Origin: Firmicutes bacterium HGW-Firmicutes-16
GTDB lineage: Bacteria; Bacillota; Clostridia; Oscillospirales; Oscillospiraceae
NCBI GenBank assembly: GCA_002841545.1
Contig: PGZZ01000004.1
Span: 62,001-126,000 of the forward strand
DNA: 64,000 nt
Reading direction: 5' to 3'
The notes beneath the pieces are model-generated. The model did no database searches. It saw only the letters and a list, made by a program, of their open reading frames with translations, and had not been told where the DNA came from. Shown piece by piece: positions 52,154 through 61,200 of the stretch (its first letter is position 1; each line of letters starts with the position of its first letter). The position numbers were made by a program, and so were the translations under genes.

Positions 52154-52917
52154 TAGCAGCAACTGCCTCCGCATGAACAGCCGGATTTGCTTTTCTTCCC
52201 CTCAAAAAAAGCCTTTAAATTCTCAGGAAATTCATAACCGCCGCAAGAACAACCACTTCCATTCTGGCCAAACACAGACGTGAGAATAGCTTCCGCCAGC
52301 ATTTCTTTGGGGGGTACTTCGTATGTTTCTCCATTATACTCAAATACACGGCAATCAACATCACTTCCGCTGATTTCGCTGCAGCAGCCACAACTGTTTT
52401 CCTTAACCGAGCCACAGATATCCTCCCTATTTACACGGATTGTGGGAGAGGATAGGAATCTGTGCTTCACTGCAAGCTCAGCTGTCTTCATCTCAATTTT
52501 GTTGTATTCAACCTCAAAACCGGCAAGCTTTAGAGCAGGCGTGAGGGTCATCATCACCTCGTCAAGCACGCCGTCCGTTCCGATGCAGCGTTCACAGGTA
52601 TGTAGGTCGAGGTATAAATATTCCACCAGCACCTTTTTCTCAGTAGTTACTCCGCAGCCACAGGAGCAACAAGGCTCTTCCGCCTCCTGTGTTCCATTTG
52701 GCGGTGTCCAGCCGGTGTCGTCGCCCACATAGGTGATTGCCCCTACTGGACAGCGGTTGCCGCAGCCGTGGCAGTGGTCAACGCACTCGTCAGGGCTAGT
52801 TACCACAGGCGACGGAGCTTTTGTGGTGTCATAAACGCCGTGAGGACACTTTGCTACACATGTTCCGCATTCAATACATGCTGAATAATCTATAACGGGA
52901 TACCAAGTTTTAGCCAT
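52153..52917 (-). CDS. Ferredoxin-DUF2703 fusion protein with cysteine-rich tail
   Basis: A 254-residue protein. Residues 10-60 form a ferredoxin-like region with Cys14/17/20/24 and Cys45/49/52/56. CCSCGCG (83-88) follows. The middle (about 95-205) is the DUF2703 region starting LVEYLYLDLHTCERC, thioredoxin-like in length and with a CxxC. The tail has further clusters, CSCGG and CSCGGSCC. With about 30 cysteines it is built for metal clusters and perhaps arsenite binding. It lies between the ArsP-like permease and the redox genes. Biochemical role unknown; no experimental function comes to mind. Confidence 0.8.
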   Translation of the reverse strand: MAKTWYPVIDYSACIECGTCVAKCPHGVYDTTKAPSPVVTSPDECVDHCHGCGNRCPVGAITYVGDDTGWTPPNGTQEAEEPCCSCGCGVTTEKKVLVEYLYLDLHTCERCIGTDGVLDEVMMTLTPALKLAGFEVEYNKIEMKTAELAVKHRFLSSPTIRVNREDICGSVKENSCGCCSEISGSDVDCRVFEYNGETYEVPPKEMLAEAILTSVFGQNGSGCSCGGYEFPENLKAFFEGKKSKSGCSCGGSCC

Positions 52918-52930
52918 ATTAAAATTCCTC

Positions 52931-53941
52931 CTAAACTAAAAATGCCTGTAAAGCATTAAACAGATAACCAATGATGATAATTCCAATGGTGCATATACCG
53001 ATGAACAGCGCCAAAAGCTTGGGCTTAACTGCCTTACGCAGCATAATCATCGACGGCAAGCTCAGAGTCGTCACCGCCATCATGAAAGCCAGCACCGACC
53101 CGAGAAGCGCTCCCTTTCCGAGCAAAGCCTCCGCAATAGGTATTGTCCCGAAAATATCGGCGTACATTGGCACTCCGACCAGTGTGGCAAGGATTACTCC
53201 GAACGGGTTATCGCTGCCCAAAACCTTTACAACCCAAGCCTCGGGAATCCAGTTATGGATTATTGCGCCGACGCCAACGCCGATTAGAACATATGGAAAC
53301 ACTTTTTTAAATGTTGCAACAACCTGCTCCTTGGCATATATTGCGCGCTCTCTTTTGGAAAGTGTCGGTGATTCGATATCTATGCTTCCCGCTGATAGAA
53401 TGAAGCTCTCAACATGTCTCTCCATGTGGAGCTTTTCAATTATGGTTCCACCGACAACGGCAATTATCAGCCCTAGAATTACATAAGCTGCAGCAACCTT
53501 AGCCCCAAAAATGCTCATGAGCAGAACGAGCGAGCCGAGGTCTACCATAGGGGATGAAATCAGGAACGAAAAGGTCACGCCCACGGGCAGTCCTGCGCTT
53601 GAAAATCCGATAAACAGCGGTATCGACGAGCAGGAGCAGAACGGCGTTACCGTGCCAAGCAAAGCAGCAACCGAATTTGCACCGATACCGTGAAAGCGTC
53701 CTAGTATTTTTTTGCTCCTCTCCGGCGGAAAGTAGCTCTGGATATACGAAATTATGAAAATAAGGGTGCAGAGCAGAACCGTTATTTTAATTACATCATA
53801 AAGAAAAAACTGAGCGCTTCCAACCCAACGATTTGCAGTATCAAAGCCCAATGCGGACAGACCACTGCCAATCACTTCATTAAGCCACTTCATTCCGAGT
53901 AATTGATTTTGTATGAAGTCCCATACTCCCATCTTTGCCAT
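52931..53941 (-). CDS. ArsP/DUF318-family permease
   Basis: A 336-residue permease with eight to nine membrane helices and the family signature TPFCSCSSIPLFIGF plus SSPMVDLGSL. ArsP in Campylobacter exports trivalent organoarsenicals such as methylarsenite and roxarsone derivatives; other family members have unknown cargo. As first gene after the arsR terminator and next to an ArsR-type site, an arsenical role is likely. A MTase (arsM) is absent, so its substrate may come from outside. Confidence 0.85.
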   Translation of the reverse strand: MAKMGVWDFIQNQLLGMKWLNEVIGSGLSALGFDTANRWVGSAQFFLYDVIKITVLLCTLIFIISYIQSYFPPERSKKILGRFHGIGANSVAALLGTVTPFCSCSSIPLFIGFSSAGLPVGVTFSFLISSPMVDLGSLVLLMSIFGAKVAAAYVILGLIIAVVGGTIIEKLHMERHVESFILSAGSIDIESPTLSKRERAIYAKEQVVATFKKVFPYVLIGVGVGAIIHNWIPEAWVVKVLGSDNPFGVILATLVGVPMYADIFGTIPIAEALLGKGALLGSVLAFMMAVTTLSLPSMIMLRKAVKPKLLALFIGICTIGIIIIGYLFNALQAFLV

Positions 53942-53953
53942 CCACCTTTTAAA

Positions 53954-53969
53954 ATCAAATTATTTTGAT
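53954..53969. promoter_or_regulatory. ArsR-type operator 1, before the permease operon
   Basis: ATCAA-ATTATT-TTGAT, a 5-bp dyad with six-base spacer, ends 12 bases before the AAGGTGG ribosome site region of the permease gene. It matches operator 2 at 54379-54394 in half-sites and spacing. Confidence 0.6.
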
Positions 53970-53980
53970 ATATTACTGAT

Positions 53981-54007
53981 AAAAAATCATCCGTTTTCGG
54001 ATGATTT
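53981..54007 (-). terminator. Terminator of arsR
   Basis: Minus strand AAATCATCCG-AAAA-CGGATGATTTTTT, three bases after the arsR stop, ends the arsR transcript before the permease operon. Confidence 0.8.
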
Positions 54008-54009
54008 AA

Positions 54010-54324
54010 TTAATTGCAGCAGCAGTCCTGCGTCTCCGCCTCTGCGACAGGAGTTGTAAGCTCCTTGAGGAGTTCCACGGCATAATCCCGTCCGCTTTCG
54101 CTCAGCTTATAATGAGTCCATTTTCCTTCTTGCCTGCTTTGTACAATTCCTGAGTCACAAAGCACTTTCATATGGTAGGATAATCCAGACTGGCCAATAT
54201 TCATCTGCTCTATAAGCACGCAGGCACATTTTTCGCCGCTGCGGAGACGCTCGATTATTTCTAACCGCTTCTCATCACAGAGCGCCTTAAATACACGCGC
54301 GTTATTCTGGTGTATTGTTTCCAT
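54010..54324 (-). CDS. arsR: ArsR-family transcriptional repressor
   Basis: A 104-residue winged-helix repressor from the ATG at 54324 (METIHQNN, GAGGTG upstream). The metal-sensing KCACVL has two cysteines close to the classic ELCVCDL site; the recognition helix region is GQSGLSYHMKVLCDSGIVQSRQEGKWTHY. The tail DCCCN adds three cysteines that may take part in As(III) binding. It should leave DNA on binding arsenite, releasing its own gene and the operon downstream. Confidence 0.93.
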   Translation of the reverse strand: METIHQNNARVFKALCDEKRLEIIERLRSGEKCACVLIEQMNIGQSGLSYHMKVLCDSGIVQSRQEGKWTHYKLSESGRDYAVELLKELTTPVAEAETQDCCCN

Positions 54325-54378
54325 CACGCACCTCAATCAATTTACTAAAATATATTATCATTCTATTTGTTGCTTCAC

Positions 54379-54394
54379 ATCAACTTTATTTGAT
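54379..54394. promoter_or_regulatory. ArsR-type operator 2, at the arsR promoter
   Basis: ATCAA-CTTTAT-TTGAT lies 55 bases upstream of arsR. On the minus strand its TTGAT half also forms a -35 (TTGATG) 17 bases from TGATAA, so binding would block arsR transcription, as expected for autorepression. Confidence 0.65.
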
Positions 54395-54457
54395 ATGACC
54401 AGTATATGCGCTCATGCCGGAAAATGTCAATCAAAAGTTTTCGAATTTCATTAAAGG

Positions 54458-54498
54458 AGAGGGCTTGCTGTCTGCTCTGCACAGACCGCAAGCCCTCT
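54458..54498 (-). terminator. Terminator of the chemoreceptor gene
   Basis: AGAGGGCTTGC with complement, and an inner GTCTG/CAGAC extension, form a long stem 50 bases after the chemoreceptor stop; the T-tail is short. Confidence 0.6.
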
Positions 54499-54547
54499 CT
54501 TCAATTCAATTTAGATTCAATTCATGTTATTTTCAGATTATATTTTG

Positions 54548-56635
54548 TTAATTATCAAGAATGAACTTTGAAACAAGATCACGAAGCATACTTGCCTGCG
54601 CGGACAATTCCTCGCTCGCGGCCGCGCTTTCCTCGGCTGTTGCAGAATTCATCTGAACTACATTGGAAATTTGCTCAACACCAATCTGTATCTGGCTTAT
54701 GTTCTCGGCCTGAGCCACGGTGGCACTCGAGATTTCTGTTACCAGCTCTCTCATTCGAGAGGTTTTTCCGCTAACATCTTCAAACGCGCTATTAGCGTTA
54801 TTGGCAAGTACAACACCCTTTTCAACCGCAGCAACGGCATTTTCAATCAATGCTGTGGTGTTCTTTGCAGATTGTGAGGATTTTTGTGCCAGATTCCTGA
54901 CTTCATCGGCAACTACCGCGAAGCCTTTGCCTGCGACGCCTGCTCTTGCTGCCTCAACAGCGGCATTTAGCGCCAGTATATTTGTCTGGAAGGCAATATC
55001 ATCAATATCCTTGATTACTTTTCCGATATTTTTGGAGGCGCTTGCAATATCCGACATTGCACTGAGAAGCTGATGCATTTCTGTTAGACTTGTATCCATA
55101 ACAGAGCTGACCTGATTCGTAATTTCGGTGGCGGTTGTGGCATTAATAGCGGATTCACCTAGCTGGGAGGATACCTGACTAATACTTGCCGAGAGCTCTT
55201 CAATTGACGCCGCCTGCTCGGTTGCTCCCTGGGCAAGGGATTGCGCACCTGAGGAAACCTGATCTGAGCCTGCCGAAACCTGTTCCGCGGTTTCCTTTAT
55301 TCTGTGCAGAGTAACGTTAAGCGTCTCTTTAATATGCCTTAGAGAATTCAAAATTGCTTCATAATCACCGACATATTTGTCACTGTTTTTGGATCTGACG
55401 CTGAAATTATTGTCAGCCATTTCCGTTAAAAGGTAATTGATATCATTAATTATAAGGCGCAGTCCCTCGCTCATGTTCTTGAATGATTGGGCAAGCTGTC
55501 CGATTTCATTCTCGGATTTAAAGTCAATATTAATATCAAGATCGCCGTTTTCAATTTTCTTAGCTGAGCTTACAATAACCGAAACAGGATTAATCTCCTT
55601 TTTGAGTGTCATGTAGGTAAAACCTATTATCAGCAAAACGGCTATAACTGCGACAACGACCAACCAGATTCCAAGATTTAAGGCCGCAGAATTGAAATCG
55701 CTCGAGCTGATAACGGTTTGCGACCACCATGTAGCGTTGCTGAGCTTAATAGGCTCGAAGAAGCGGATTTCAGCTTTGCCCTCGCTGTCGACTGTTCTAA
55801 TTTGGAAGGGCTGGCCCTCTTTAAATTTGCTGACAGTTTCATTGTATTCTTCAGGTTTTTCGAACTGGGCTTCAAAGCTACTTCCAATCGTCTCCAGGTT
55901 CTTGCTGTCAAACATAACAGTTCCGCTTTCCGAAACAATTCCGGCATACATTGAAGAATGTTCTTCATCCGTAACCTTGATTGAGCTAAAGCTGTCCATG
56001 CTTATATCAGAAATCACGGCACCGATTACTTGACCGTCCACTTCAATCGGATAAGCAACGGACACCATGTATATTCCATTCCATGTAAACGGTTCAGTAA
56101 TAACCACCTGATTGTTATTAACAGCGTCCATGTAATAAGCCTGGGTTGTATAGTCCTCAGTGTACTTGGACACTGTCTGACTTTGAGACATAGCCTCGTC
56201 TATGTAAATACTGTAAAGATCAATACTGCTGTCAAAGGCATAGGGCTCAAAGAAAACGCCCAGCCCGATAAGGCTTTCACTGCCTTTAACTTTTTGCCAG
56301 CCTGTTTCAATTGCAAACGCTTCAATGTCTTTGGCGGAATGCAACAAGCTAGTACCGTAAACTTCGCTCGTTTGAGTTTTTTCCTCGCTTGATGAAACGC
56401 CTTGGTAGTTCGAAACTACATATAATTGTAAGCCGTAAGCAGCGTCTGAGGCTTCGTTCAGCATCGATTGGATTTGAATGGAATTTTGCTTTGCATAAGC
56501 GCTCATTTCCCCGTTTGTGCCTTTTGAAACGGATTTGGATGACAACAATACCGCAACGGCAATCAGGGCTGTCATCGTGATAAGAACTGAGGCTGCCATC
56601 GTAATTGCCAATTTTGTTGAAAGCTTCTTTTTCAT
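54548..56635 (-). CDS. Methyl-accepting chemotaxis protein with dCache sensor
   Basis: A 695-residue receptor. Two membrane helices (about 10-32 and 310-335) flank a large extracellular double-Cache sensor. A HAMP domain follows (about 335-390, EINPVSVIVSSAKKIENGDLDI), then a long coiled-coil signalling domain with the hairpin tip AALNAAVEAARAGVAGKGFAVVADEVRNLA that contacts CheA/CheW. The ligand cannot be read. The DNA is an isolated gene with no che or flagellar genes nearby; presence implies motility or another CheA system elsewhere. Confidence 0.92.
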   Translation of the reverse strand: MKKKLSTKLAITMAASVLITMTALIAVAVLLSSKSVSKGTNGEMSAYAKQNSIQIQSMLNEASDAAYGLQLYVVSNYQGVSSSEEKTQTSEVYGTSLLHSAKDIEAFAIETGWQKVKGSESLIGLGVFFEPYAFDSSIDLYSIYIDEAMSQSQTVSKYTEDYTTQAYYMDAVNNNQVVITEPFTWNGIYMVSVAYPIEVDGQVIGAVISDISMDSFSSIKVTDEEHSSMYAGIVSESGTVMFDSKNLETIGSSFEAQFEKPEEYNETVSKFKEGQPFQIRTVDSEGKAEIRFFEPIKLSNATWWSQTVISSSDFNSAALNLGIWLVVVAVIAVLLIIGFTYMTLKKEINPVSVIVSSAKKIENGDLDINIDFKSENEIGQLAQSFKNMSEGLRLIINDINYLLTEMADNNFSVRSKNSDKYVGDYEAILNSLRHIKETLNVTLHRIKETAEQVSAGSDQVSSGAQSLAQGATEQAASIEELSASISQVSSQLGESAINATTATEITNQVSSVMDTSLTEMHQLLSAMSDIASASKNIGKVIKDIDDIAFQTNILALNAAVEAARAGVAGKGFAVVADEVRNLAQKSSQSAKNTTALIENAVAAVEKGVVLANNANSAFEDVSGKTSRMRELVTEISSATVAQAENISQIQIGVEQISNVVQMNSATAEESAAASEELSAQASMLRDLVSKFILDN

Positions 56636-56954
56636 ATAGTCCCTCCATCTTTTCTCTTTAGGAATACAGTGAATTTTTCAAGTTACACTATAATTATTAT
56701 ACGAAATAACGAAAATACTAGCGCATTTTTGTTCATTTCCACATTCTTCCAAGCGAGTTCTTCCATTGTTATTTATCGATATTGGTGCGTCATTTATCTT
56801 CATCTGAGTCCATTTTCGCTCGAACTTAGGTGCTTAAGGTTACAAGTGCTCCGTTCCGAATATAAAAAGCCTTGACTTGAAGTCCACTTAAAGTCGTATA
56901 CTGTTGCTGACGATTCTATTGATATCTCGAAAGCTCTAAAGAAAGGAAAATATT
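56636..56954. other. 319-base divergent gap between chemoreceptor and alcohol dehydrogenase
   Basis: No gene is seen. It contains AT-rich DNA with the chemoreceptor promoter region on the left and, on the right, the dyad promoter of the alcohol dehydrogenase. Confidence 0.5.
56872..56902 (+). promoter_or_regulatory. MerR-type promoter with 19-bp spacer and dyad operator
   Basis: TTGACT (56872-56877) and TATACT (56897-56902) are separated by 19 bases. The spacer region holds the dyad GACTT-G-AAGT-CC-ACTT-A-AAGTC (56874-56895), perfect except for the single spacer bases. Long spacers with such dyads are the hallmark of MerR-family activation, including the aldehyde-responsive AdhR/NmlR group. 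Confidence 0.78.
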
Positions 56955-58127
56955 ATGAATGATTTCAGATTTTATGCGCCCACCTATTTTTGCTTTGGAC
57001 GGGAGTCCGAAAAGGACATCGGTGAGCTGGTCAGAAGATTTGGCGGAACAAAGGTCCTTATTCATTACGGAGGCGGTTCAATCAAACAAAACGGCGTTTA
57101 TGACCGCGTAGTCGCATCGCTCCGGGAAGCGGGAATTCCCTTTATGGAGCTTGGAAACGCGCTTCCAAATCCGCGCAGCGGACTAGTGTATTCGGGCATT
57201 GAACTGTGCCGTAAAGAAGGAATCGATTTTATCCTGGCCGTAGGCGGCGGAAGCGCTATCGACTCTGCGAAGGCCATTGCCGCCGGAGTACCATATGACG
57301 GCGATTTTTGGGATTATTATAAAACAGGAAAGCCGATTGACAGCGCTTTGCCCATCGGTACCGTTCTGACCATTGCTGCCGCCGGCAGCGAGGGCTCGCC
57401 CGACAGCGTTATAACCCACGAAAGCGGGATGTATAAGTGCGGAGCTTCAGGCGAAGCGCTTCGCCCCAAGTTTTCCATCCTCAATCCGGAATCAACGTGT
57501 ACACTTTCCGCCTACCAGACCGCCTGCGGTATCACGGACATTATTGCGCACGTTTGCGAGCGTTATTTTACGAACACCAAAAACGTGGAAATTACCGACC
57601 GGCTGTGCGAAGGCGTACTCAAAACCATGATTGAAGAGTCCCCCAAGGTAATGGCAAATCTTCAGGACTACGATGCCCGCGCCAACATCATGTGGGCCGG
57701 CATGGTCGCCCACAACAACATTTGCGGCGTAGGCCGTGATCAGGACTGGAACAGCCACAACATTGAGCACGAGCTTTCAGCTCTCTACGATGTGGCGCAC
57801 GGGGCTGGCCTTTCGGTTGTAATGCCTTCGTGGATGAAGTATGTCCTGCACCATGACATTAATCGTTTTGCACAGTTTGCCGTCCGCGTATGGGGCTGCG
57901 ATATGAACTTTTCAAATCCGGAAATTACTGCGGAGGAAGGTATCCTACGTTTGCGTCAATTCCTGTCCTCCATCGGCATGCCGGCGACCCTCTTTGATCT
58001 CGGCGCAAAAGAGGAGGATATCCCCGCCTTAGCAGCACACCTGTTTGAAGCCAAGCAAGAGCCTCTGCATGGCTTTATGGACCTTTACCGCAAGGATGTT
58101 GAAGCAATCTACCGTCTTGCCCTATGA
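56955..58127 (+). CDS. Iron-containing alcohol dehydrogenase, butanol-dehydrogenase-like
   Basis: A 390-residue group III alcohol dehydrogenase. N-terminal NAD(P)-binding part has AVGGGSAIDSAKAIA; the C-terminal helical part holds metal ligands in GITDIIAHVCE (Asp and His), DWNSHNIEHELSALYDVAHGAGL (two His). It most resembles BdhA/YqhD enzymes that reduce aldehydes such as butanal, methylglyoxal or short-chain toxic aldehydes. The gene follows AAAGGAAAAT. Its promoter suggests induction by a MerR-type aldehyde or redox sensor, which is not encoded beside it. Confidence 0.92.
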   Translation: MNDFRFYAPTYFCFGRESEKDIGELVRRFGGTKVLIHYGGGSIKQNGVYDRVVASLREAGIPFMELGNALPNPRSGLVYSGIELCRKEGIDFILAVGGGSAIDSAKAIAAGVPYDGDFWDYYKTGKPIDSALPIGTVLTIAAAGSEGSPDSVITHESGMYKCGASGEALRPKFSILNPESTCTLSAYQTACGITDIIAHVCERYFTNTKNVEITDRLCEGVLKTMIEESPKVMANLQDYDARANIMWAGMVAHNNICGVGRDQDWNSHNIEHELSALYDVAHGAGLSVVMPSWMKYVLHHDINRFAQFAVRVWGCDMNFSNPEITAEEGILRLRQFLSSIGMPATLFDLGAKEEDIPALAAHLFEAKQEPLHGFMDLYRKDVEAIYRLAL

Positions 58128-58148
58128 TAATGAAATAATGATGGCGCA

Positions 58149-58227
58149 CAGACGGCACAGGATTATTCCTGTGCCGTCTGCTCATGAAATGCTCCGGCAA
58201 AGTTAGAAAACTTGCCGGAGCATTTTT
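58149..58227. terminator. Tandem terminator hairpins after the alcohol dehydrogenase
   Basis: Hairpin 1 (58149-58180) pairs CAGACGGCACAGG with its complement. Hairpin 2 (58187-58227) pairs AAATGCTCCGGCAA with its complement and is followed by TTTTT on the plus strand. They separate two converging genes. Confidence 0.85.
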
Positions 58228-58246
58228 ATAATATGAAATTTTTCTT

Positions 58247-61200
58247 TTAGATAAGTCCCGATTTCTGCAACAGTCTTTGTACCATGACAGCGACTTCTGC
58301 ACGGGTCACGCAATCCTTCGGAGATATTGTAGTTGCGCTTGTTCCGGTTATGATACCCGTCTTGAGGCAAGCCGCGGCACCTTCCCTTGCGTAGTTCGAA
58401 ACGCTCGCTCCGTCCGTGTACTTCGCGAGAAGTGCGGTCGTTTCGCTTTCCGTTGCGCTTACGCTCAGTCCCGCTAACTTCATTGCCCGCGCGATTATTG
58501 CCATCGCCTGCTCGCGAGTTATGGTGTCATTCGGGCCGTATGATGTGCTGTCATAGCCGGTTATCAACGAGTATGACGTTGCAGTGTTAACATATCCGTT
58601 GAACCAGTCGGTCAGCGTTACATCGCCGAAAGCGCTCTCCGTCGTTCCCTTCTGCAAGCCCAGCGCTCGGACAACAACCGCTGCGAACTCCGCTCTTGTG
58701 ATGCTTCTGTTAGGCTCGTAGGTGCTGCTTCCAACTCCAGTCACTACCATTCTTGAGCCCATGTCGTTAATTGCATCCTTTGCCCAATGGTTTGCAACAT
58801 CGGTAAAGGTTATGGGATTAAATATAACCGAGTATGTGCTGTTAGTAAGACTGTTTATTTTTGCGTAGTACTTGCCGTCTATTTTGACTATCTGTGTGGG
58901 AACATGACTGAAGGTTCCATCATTGTTCAGCACTATACCTGTCGTAATCTTCGAGGGGTCAATGCCATCGGGTATGGCGACAGTTCTCTCAACGTAACCG
59001 TTGAACTTAGATACGTCCACAGTCTTGCCGCCGCTTGTGCAGGATATTTCGAACTCGACGGGCTTAACAACAAGCTGATAGCTGTTTTTGTTTGCTGTGT
59101 CCTGAACTATTTTTACCGTGTCTGCTGGTGGTTCAGCTATCCTTACGCTCACCTTGATATCCTTGAGCGACACCTGCGAGCCGAGCTGCGCCGATACGTC
59201 ATCGATGTTTATCTGGGATGCGGGAAGCGTATAGGTAGCCGTTCCGGTCTTGATTTCCAATACCGCTTCCTTTTTTTCCATGTTCTTGACGGTCTGTCCA
59301 TTTAATTCGCCAACAACATTCGAGCCCGAGCCCGGCAGGGTTACTGTCGGCTTATCTCCGCTGTTTTGAAGAATTTTGTCCATCTTAGCTTCGTTAATCG
59401 TGATTGTCGTCACAGTCTGTCCGCCGATTGTTGTGGTGCTTGACGTTCCGGCGTCCTGCTTGACTCCATCGACCTCGACCACGGTGGATGTTGGTGTACT
59501 CGGTGAGTAATTGCCACCGCTGCTCGAAGGCTTAAAGACTTTCAAATATGGATAACCACCGTTTATTCCGGCATTAATCGCCCATACTGTTGAGAAATCC
59601 CAGCCAGCAAATGTGCTTTGAGCTTTCATTTGCGTGGTAGTTTTTCCTGTACCGCCTACAGCATCAGTCTTATCAGATACTGTACTATCATAATAATTGG
59701 AGGCAAAAGTATTTTCATCTCCCTCATGGACATAAGGATTATCGGCACCAACCAAACCGCCAATATAATCTTTATATTCTTTGCCTTCGCTGCCATAAGA
59801 ATTAGTATTTTCATTTTCTATGCTTACAGTTCCTGCCGCATAAGATTTAGTGATAGAGGAGCTTTCTATCAAACCTACAAGTCCGCCGACTACTCCTGAG
59901 CCTTTTACATTCGCCAATGAGTAGCAATTGAGAATAGTTTTGTCGGAAGAGCCAAACCTTCCAAATAAACCTCCAACATAACGACTACCCTTAACTTCAC
60001 CTGTTACATACACTTCTTCAACATGGATGTCACTAGCGCTACCTGCTAGTATTCCCACATAGTTATTCCCTGTTACTTTTGCATTTGTAATAGCTAAATG
60101 TTTAATAACCGTATCAGTGCTACCATTGTTAATATACGAAAACAGCCCCGTAGCATCCATCATAAACAGGCCCACAGAATCATAGACAACGGTGTAACAC
60201 TTCATATTGCTGATGGTTTTTCCGTTACCGTCAAGCGTTCCATAAAACCCGTATATTGGGTTCCAGCCATCTTTATAAGCCGATTCCCCAAGGTTAATAT
60301 CATTCATAAGTTTAAAGAACCCAGGACTATCCCATTCTGTATATTCACCTATTTTGCTCAATTGCTCTGCTGTCGTAATTTGGTAGGGATGTGCAGAGGT
60401 TCCGTCGCCGCCGGAGAAAATGTTAATATAGCGCAAATTTATTTCATCACTATAATAGGCAATAACTTTTCCTGCACTATCAAGAGCGTAAATATGTATA
60501 TATGCATTCTCAGCTACACCGGAGGTAATATCAGCGCCGCTTGTATAGCTAACCGCACCCGTAGGTAAATCATCACCTAAAAAGCTACAGTCCTCATCGT
60601 ATTCAGCATTTACTAGCACCGCATAGCTTTCTGTATCCGCAGGAGGAGTTATGATAACTGCTTTGGTAGATGAAGTCACACTACCGGGAGCAAGTGTTAC
60701 ATCTGAGAATTTAGGCAGTATTTCGTGACTTTCGGTCTTTAAATAAACACTTGTATTTGAAGAAGCCGAAAGATTTGCTATCGTATCACCATTTGTTGCA
60801 ATGATAGAAGTTGATCCTTCACTATCGCTTGTCCAAGCGTTAAACCCTACACCGTTATTAAATTTTGATGCGGTTACAGTTGCACTGCTAACGGTTGCGC
60901 TTGTTATTACACGCTTACCGGAGTCAAGTGCACCCGTAATTTTCAAATCGGCCTCACTGCTGCGGTAAATATTTAAACCATCCGCTACAATTTTCGCGGT
61001 AGACGTTGTACCTTTTGCAAGCTTAATCGTATTATCATTGGCTGATTGGATTGTTCCGCCGCTTACCGTCACCGTAGATGAGGATGTGCTTAATATATTA
61101 ACTGCCGCGCCTATAGTGCTCGTATCGGTCGACTCCACAGTGCCACCTGTAACAGTAACAGTACTTGTATCTTCCGCGACTATGCCATAGGTTTTCGAGC

